DNA from: a virus
IMG/VR virus record: IMGVR_UViG_3300042881_004673
Location: 1-64,000 of that record
DNA length: 64,000 nucleotides
Direction: 5' to 3' (one strand)
Shown here one piece after another: positions 59,811-64,000 of the stretch. The translations under genes were made by a program, and so were the position numbers. Each line of letters opens with the position of its first letter. The first letter of the stretch is position 1. The notes beneath the pieces were generated by a model. That model was not told where the DNA came from and made no database searches. It was given only the letters and a program-made list of their open reading frames with translations.

Positions 59811-60146
59811 ATGATAAATGAGTCAGATATAAAAAGAATAGTTAAAAAAGTAAAATCCGATAATATAAATGAAGGATTATTTGACACGTTTTTTGGTCGT
59901 GGATATTCTGGATACGCAAATGACCTATCAGAAATTATGGAAGATCTTATTTCTAACGTATATTATGATAAAAATTTAATTGCGTCAGTTAAAAACCTTT
60001 ATTACGATATTAAAGATTCAAATCTTGACAGAAGACAAAAACAAGAATTAACCGATATTATAGGTGGATTATATCAAACTTTAGAAAGTTCAAAAAATAA
60101 TTTAGAAAGATATCTTAAAAGAATAGAAAGATTAAATAGAATATAA
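59811..60146 (+). CDS. Tag A variant protein
   Basis: 111 residues. Start MINESDIKRIVKKVKSDNIN, then E before Gly: the second half of tag A with a shortened front, ending I-N-E. The rest is helical (FFGRGYSGYANDLSEIMEDL; RRQKQELTDIIGGLYQTLES). TATTTAT at 59789-59795, 15 bases upstream. Confidence 0.68.
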   Translation: MINESDIKRIVKKVKSDNINEGLFDTFFGRGYSGYANDLSEIMEDLISNVYYDKNLIASVKNLYYDIKDSNLDRRQKQELTDIIGGLYQTLESSKNNLERYLKRIERLNRI

Positions 60147-60153
60147 AAAAATT

Positions 60154-60321
60154 ATGGGATTTAAAATATATATTACGGAAAAACAATTAGACGTGGTTCT
60201 TAAAGATTTAATGTTAGTTGAGCAATATCCTCTATTACCAAATCAAGATACCCCACAATTAACCCACATTAAAAAAAAGAAAATAATGCCAGTCCCTAAT
60301 CCGAAGAAATATTCAAAATAA
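60154..60321 (+). CDS. Short tag C protein
   Basis: 55 residues from ATG 60154 to TAA 60321. Start MGFKIYITEKQLDVVLKDLM, then LVE before Gln. Short Pro/Lys-rich remainder (VPNPKKYSK). The frame continues past the stop (next entry), so the protein may be a shortened relic. Confidence 0.55.
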   Translation: MGFKIYITEKQLDVVLKDLMLVEQYPLLPNQDTPQLTHIKKKKIMPVPNPKKYSK

Positions 60322-60408
60322 AGAGTCTGCGCTAGACTACTAAAAAAACATGTGTCAGAATTTAAAAAAGTAATCTACGCTTTTGGTTTAACTAAAGGAT
60401 TAAAATAA
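60322..60408 (+). pseudogene. In-frame continuation beyond TAA of the short tag C gene
   Basis: 28 codons directly after the TAA at 60319-60321, in the same frame, read RVCARLLKKHVSEFKKVIYA then FGLTKGLK and stop at 60406-60408. It is basic, coherent and protein-like. Either a nonsense mutation cut the gene or the stop is suppressed. Confidence 0.35.
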
Positions 60409-60482
60409 ACAAAAAACGATAAAGTAATTTATTAAAATAAACTTTTAAAAATAAATAGATATTTATATAAAAAACAAAAAAA

Positions 60483-61043
60483 ATGGGAAAAAAAATTAGA
60501 CTAACAGAATCTGCATTTCATTCTTTAATTAGAAGACTTGTTATTGAAACTAAAGAAAAAATGGACGACGAGGATTCGGATCATGATGATATGGACAATG
60601 AAAGTGATTACTCAGAAATGAGTAAGGAAATGGCGGTTAAAAAAATCTCCACTTATCTAAAAAGACGACTATCAAAAAATCAAGAAGAAAAATTAAAAGA
60701 TAAAATACAAGATAAAATAGAAATAGAGGAGTCAAGAAGAAGATATGGTAGATATCTAAATGAAGAGGATGACGAAGATAAAAATTTATCATCAAGAAAA
60801 TCTGACCGTAAAGAAAAAATTGTAATTGGGGCTGGCGCTGGTATATCAGTAACAGGAGCGGTTGCAGCACTTGGATCAATTATGGGTTATTCCGAAAGTC
60901 AATTGACAAGTTTAATTCACGATATTACAGCAAATGCTGGTCTTGGTAATTTTACAGGTCCTGTAACATACGCTATGATTGCCGCTGGTATAGCACTACT
61001 ATTTAAAGGTCTTGATATGAAACATAGAAGAAAAAACTCTTAA
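60483..61043 (+). CDS. Tag A-like membrane protein
   Basis: 186 residues. Start MGKKIRLTESAFHSLIRRLV, then I-E before Thr. Acidic middle (DDEDSDHDDMDNESDYSEMS), Arg-rich patch, then two hydrophobic helices (about 112-132 and 160-177: GAGAGISVTGAVAALGSIMG; YAMIAAGIALLFKG) and a basic end. Same plan as the 48577 product. TATTTAT at 60460-60466, 16 bases upstream. Confidence 0.7.
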   Translation: MGKKIRLTESAFHSLIRRLVIETKEKMDDEDSDHDDMDNESDYSEMSKEMAVKKISTYLKRRLSKNQEEKLKDKIQDKIEIEESRRRYGRYLNEEDDEDKNLSSRKSDRKEKIVIGAGAGISVTGAVAALGSIMGYSESQLTSLIHDITANAGLGNFTGPVTYAMIAAGIALLFKGLDMKHRRKNS

Positions 61044-61063
61044 TATCATTTAAAATAAAAAAA

Positions 61064-61086
61064 CCCATCTATTCGATGGGTTTTTT
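61064..61086 (+). terminator. Bidirectional intrinsic terminator
   Basis: CCCATC (61064-61069), TATTC, GATGGG (61075-61080), with A-run before and T-run after. It overlaps the last codon of the convergent minus-strand gene. Confidence 0.85.
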
Positions 61087-61413
61087 GTTTTCTAAATATT
61101 TTTCCAAAATTAAAATAATTTCATCAATCTCTTCTTTATCTTCATTGCTAACCAACTTTAATTTTTTATGTTTAATTATATATTTCCACATAAATAAATA
61201 ATGAAGAATAATCACCAATAATATTGTAATAAAAGTTATATCAACAAAAATTAAATATGGGATAACCATAAAGATAAAAGTTATAATAAAATTATATTTG
61301 TCAGAATTAGATCTAACTAAACTTTTATAACCACGAATAACCTTTTCTAATTCTTTTTGTGGTAGATCTTTATAAAGACTAGCCTCCTTTTTAATTTTTA
61401 ACATATCTTTCAT
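61069..61413 (-). CDS. Two-helix membrane protein
   Basis: 114 residues. Basic N-terminal helix, then two adjacent membrane segments (about 43-60 and 62-80: FIITFIFMVIPYLIFVDITF; ITILLVIILHYLFMWKYIIK) and an acidic helical tail. A minus-strand TATATTTG box (CAAATATA at 61432-61439) lies 18 bases upstream. Function unknown. Confidence 0.65.
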   Translation of the reverse strand: MKDMLKIKKEASLYKDLPQKELEKVIRGYKSLVRSNSDKYNFIITFIFMVIPYLIFVDITFITILLVIILHYLFMWKYIIKHKKLKLVSNEDKEEIDEIILILEKYLENKKPIE

Positions 61414-61463
61414 ATTAATTAACGATAATTACAAATATATTAATAAAAAATTAATTTAAAAAA

Positions 61464-61889
61464 TTATTCTACAGAAATTAATTCTAATTCAAAAATTAAA
61501 TTTTTTCCGGACAACGGATGGTTAGCGTCTAAAACAATGTTATCTTCATTAATTTCTTTAACAACAACATTCATTGGTCCTTGTGGTGTTGTTGTTTGTA
61601 ACATTTGACCGACCTCAATATTTTCAGGAACTCTGTCTTTTGGAACTTCAGCAATTAACTCCTCTTTTCTTTCACCATAAGCGTCCATGTAATCAATCTC
61701 AATTGTTTTTTTATCGCCTTCTTTCATGCCAATCAAACCCTTCTCAAATCCAGGAATCAAAGACCCTTTGCCCAAAGTTGCTGCTAATGGTTCTCTACCT
61801 TCAGTTAAAGAAGAATCAAAAATAGACCCATCTTCTAATTTACCCGTGTAATTTACAGTCACGGAACTGTTTACATCTACAATTTTCAT
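61464..61889 (-). CDS. FKBP/SlyD-like peptidyl-prolyl isomerase
   Basis: 141 residues. The FKBP core motifs are clear: VTVNYTGKLEDGSIFDSSLT, PLAATLGKGSLIPGFEKGLI, GMKEGDKKTIEIDYMDAYGE and the inserted flap domain (VPENIEVGQMLQTTTPQGPM) typical of SlyD-type enzymes, then LDANHPLSGKNLIFELELIS. It lacks the His-rich tail of E. coli SlyD. It catalyses prolyl cis-trans isomerisation and may chaperone folding of Pro-rich virion proteins. Alternatively it is a host-derived gene. Confidence 0.93.
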   Translation of the reverse strand: MKIVDVNSSVTVNYTGKLEDGSIFDSSLTEGREPLAATLGKGSLIPGFEKGLIGMKEGDKKTIEIDYMDAYGERKEELIAEVPKDRVPENIEVGQMLQTTTPQGPMNVVVKEINEDNIVLDANHPLSGKNLIFELELISVE

Positions 61890-62104
61890 ATTTTAAATTT
61901 TTTATAAAATATAAACAACGGATTTAAATATGTAAAATGGTATTTATTAAATTATGGTAAATTTTTAAATCTATCTTGATAAGTTTAATCATTTTACATA
62001 CAATTTATACCTAATGGTTAAATTCTAATGTTAAAAATTAGCAATTGTCTCCGTTTAATTTTTATTTAATAACAACTCAACCAAATTAAACTCGTATTTA
62101 TAGT
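61890..62104 (+). other. Intergenic region between divergent genes
   Basis: 215 bases, very AT-rich, with no credible open frame. It holds the divergent promoters: TATTTAT at 62095-62101, three bases before ATG 62105, for the plus-strand gene. No convincing TAnnTTTG box is seen for the FKBP gene. Confidence 0.5.
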
Positions 62105-64000
62105 ATGAAACATTTATTACTTTTATTTTTATTTCCCCTTTTTGTTTATTCGCAATATTGTCCGGCTTTAGGGCCAGATCAACTATTACCTTGTGGTGTT
62201 AACTCAACCACTTTAACGGCGGACTTAAGTCAGTGTGGGCCTGGTGGACCAAATCCAAATCAAACAACAAACTACGGTGTAACAAACATTCCTTATGTTG
62301 CCCAAGCCAACACAGGAACACAAGTCTTTTTAGGTGATGATGCAATATCTCAACCACAAAACATAGGGTTTACCTTTTGTTTTTTTGGAAATACATACAC
62401 ACAGTTCTACATTGGATCTAATGGATGGATTGGTTTTTCAGGTGGTCAACCAGCAACCTTTGCGTCAGTTGCAATTCCTAATGGTGGGTTAAATGTTCCA
62501 AAGAATTGTATTATGGGTCCTTGGCAAGACTGGCACCCGGGCATCGGCGGGCAAATCAGATATCAAATTAGTGGAGTTGCCCCTTGTAGAAAATTAACAG
62601 TTAGTTGGATTAACGTTCCTATGTATTTGTGCACTAATTTACAAGGTAATTTTCATATTGTAATCTATGAATCAACAAATGTAATTGAAAACCACATACA
62701 GAGTAAACCAAATTGTCCTAATTGGGCTCTTGGAACAGCAGTTCAAGGGATTCATAACCAACCGGGAACTATTGGTATTGTTGTCCCTGGTAGAAACTCA
62801 ACACAATGGTCAACTCAAAACAACTCATATAGATGGACACCAAGTGGTCCTACAGTTCAACCTGTATTAACATGGTATCAAGTAGGTAATCCAAATCCAA
62901 TCGGAACGGGCCCTACAATCACAGTTACACCCCCTCTTGCTGGCGCAAATTACACTTGTCATTTAGTTTATCCTATTTGTAATGCCGGATGGTCAACCTG
63001 TAACGCAGGTATTGGTAATTTAGGGCCCGACACTGTCTTTGTTGCACCAGGTCCACCACAATTGCCACCACCAAATTTAGTTCTACAAGACCCAAACTGT
63101 AATAATGGGTGTAATGGATCAATTACTGTGGTTCCTAATGGTGGAACAGGAGTAACAACTATCTCTTGGAACGGTGGATCAACAAACTTAACCCTAAACA
63201 ACTTATGTAGTGGTAACTATTTGTTTAATTTAGTGGATGCCGCAGGTTGCACATACAGTGGATCAGCAACTTTACTTAATCCCCCACCATTACAATCCCC
63301 CCAATTTGTGAATATCAACCCAACTTGCTTTGGTTATTGTGATGGAACATCAACTGTAAACCCAATTGATGGTGTTGCACCATATACATTCCTTTGGGGT
63401 AACAGTCAAACCACTCAAACGGCAACAAATCTATGTTCAGGACAACAAACTGTTACGGTTTATGATCAATATAACTGCCCCGCACAAGGAACAACAACAT
63501 TGATTGATCCTCCAATGGTTACAATCAACCAAATCACAGGTTTAGATACGGTTTGTTATAACTCTACAGTCAATCCTTATGGTGTTACAAGTGTTTTCCC
63601 TAACTTAGGGTATGTTTGGACTAACACAATAGGAAATATCACTACAGGACAAGGGACAGACCAAATAAATTTAGATGTTACTGGTGTAAATGGGGGTAAT
63701 TACCCTAACTCACTATCGGTTATTGGTGTTAATCAACTTGGATGTCAGTCATTACCTGAAACTTTTAACCTTGTTGTGTTAAATATTCTTCCATCAATCA
63801 CTCAAGTTGGTCCATTTTGTGAATATGACAACTGTATTAACCTAAATGGTACCCCACAAGGTGGAATTTTTAGTGGATTAAACGTTTGGGGTGGACAATA
63901 CTGTCCAAATAACGGATTTATTGGTCTTGATGTTGTGAATTACAACTATATTCAGTCAGGTTGTTTGTTTAATACATCAATAAATGTTCAAGTATACCCA
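62105..64000 (+). CDS. Secreted SprB-repeat adhesin-like protein, 5' part
   Basis: 632 codons to the window edge, with no stop, so the gene continues. A Sec signal peptide (MKHLLLLFLFPLFVYSQ) is followed by a beta-rich domain (FYIGSNGWIGFSGG, CIMGPWQDWHPG). From about residue 310 come SprB-type repeats: CNNGCNGSITVVPNGGTG ... SGNYLFNLVDAAGC and CFGYCDGTSTVNPIDGVAPY ... VTVYDQYNC. These repeats are typical of large surface adhesins of gliding, type IX-secreting Bacteroidota. In a phage it may be a receptor-binding or host-modifying protein; if not phage, the window reaches host DNA here. TATTTAT lies three bases upstream, as for tagged genes. Confidence 0.82.
   Translation, partial: MKHLLLLFLFPLFVYSQYCPALGPDQLLPCGVNSTTLTADLSQCGPGGPNPNQTTNYGVTNIPYVAQANTGTQVFLGDDAISQPQNIGFTFCFFGNTYTQFYIGSNGWIGFSGGQPATFASVAIPNGGLNVPKNCIMGPWQDWHPGIGGQIRYQISGVAPCRKLTVSWINVPMYLCTNLQGNFHIVIYESTNVIENHIQSKPNCPNWALGTAVQGIHNQPGTIGIVVPGRNSTQWSTQNNSYRWTPSGPTVQPVLTWYQVGNPNPIGTGPTITVTPPLAGANYTCHLVYPICNAGWSTCNAGIGNLGPDTVFVAPGPPQLPPPNLVLQDPNCNNGCNGSITVVPNGGTGVTTISWNGGSTNLTLNNLCSGNYLFNLVDAAGCTYSGSATLLNPPPLQSPQFVNINPTCFGYCDGTSTVNPIDGVAPYTFLWGNSQTTQTATNLCSGQQTVTVYDQYNCPAQGTTTLIDPPMVTINQITGLDTVCYNSTVNPYGVTSVFPNLGYVWTNTIGNITTGQGTDQINLDVTGVNGGNYPNSLSVIGVNQLGCQSLPETFNLVVLNILPSITQVGPFCEYDNCINLNGTPQGGIFSGLNVWGGQYCPNNGFIGLDVVNYNYIQSGCLFNTSINVQVYP

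Overview
This AT-rich window looks like part of a large tailed-phage genome (or a phage-derived contig) infecting a Bacteroidota, probably flavobacterial, host. Evidence for phage: dense short overlapping genes, a thymidylate synthase with viral-style insertions, several peptidoglycan hydrolases with holin-like membrane proteins, and many small proteins of types I know from marine phage genomes. Evidence for the host: TAnnTTTG promoter boxes, lipoprotein signals, and a secreted SprB-repeat protein at the right edge. No terminase, portal, capsid, polymerase, tRNA or CRISPR array is visible, so the lineage cannot be fixed from this window.

Layout. 1-5.8 kb: small accessory genes, two lipoproteins, a metallophosphoesterase and ThyA. 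5.8-9.9 kb: GH19 endolysin (minus strand), an L,D-transpeptidase-like protein, membrane proteins and a Gly/Val-rich coiled-coil fibre-like protein. 10-14.9 kb: DUF2452-, DUF5856- and DUF6915-like proteins, an eight-motif DnaJ-type zinc-finger protein, and the first tagged proteins (a nuclease-like one and a zinc-ribbon one). 15-24.5 kb: six glycosyltransferases (one like animal beta-1,4-galactosyltransferases) around two large Thr-Pro-repeat, mucin-like proteins. 25-33.5 kb: tagged lysozyme, a short UvrC homologue, a tagged PG-binding protein, a 938-residue DHH/lysozyme fusion, and a GT2 plus LpxH-like pair. 33.5-61 kb: an island of tagged genes, broken at 43.0-44.8 kb by structured, G/C-tract-rich non-coding DNA. 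61-64 kb: a membrane protein, an FKBP/SlyD-like isomerase and the SprB-repeat protein.

Central observation. About 38 otherwise unrelated proteins begin with one of a few short N-terminal sequences: tag A (MKRIIRLTESDLTRIVKRVI), tag B (MNLQENIRRILREE or MKxLIRHILKEE) and tag C (MKIIITExQ). Most run into hydrophobic-x-Glu followed by Glu, Ser, Gly or Asn. That resembles the capsid-targeting sequences of phage T4 internal proteins, which the prohead protease cuts after (L/I)xE. The cargoes include a PD-(D/E)XK-like nuclease, GH24 lysozyme, M15 peptidase, zincin, ADP-ribosyltransferase-like proteins, a DHH phosphoesterase, a cyanophycin-synthetase N-domain and DUF2237. A 1054-residue protein contains such sites about every 100 residues, like a polyprotein. 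I infer a greatly expanded set of capsid-packaged, probably injected, proteins. It is organised as promoter + tag + cargo (+ terminator) cassettes that appear to be shuffled by recombination.

Two recurrent promoter-like motifs are seen. TAnnTTTG lies usually 4 nt before the start codon of metabolic or accessory genes, and TATTTAT lies 3-6 or 14-19 nt before most tagged and structural-looking genes. Where the spacing is 3-6 nt the transcripts may be leaderless.
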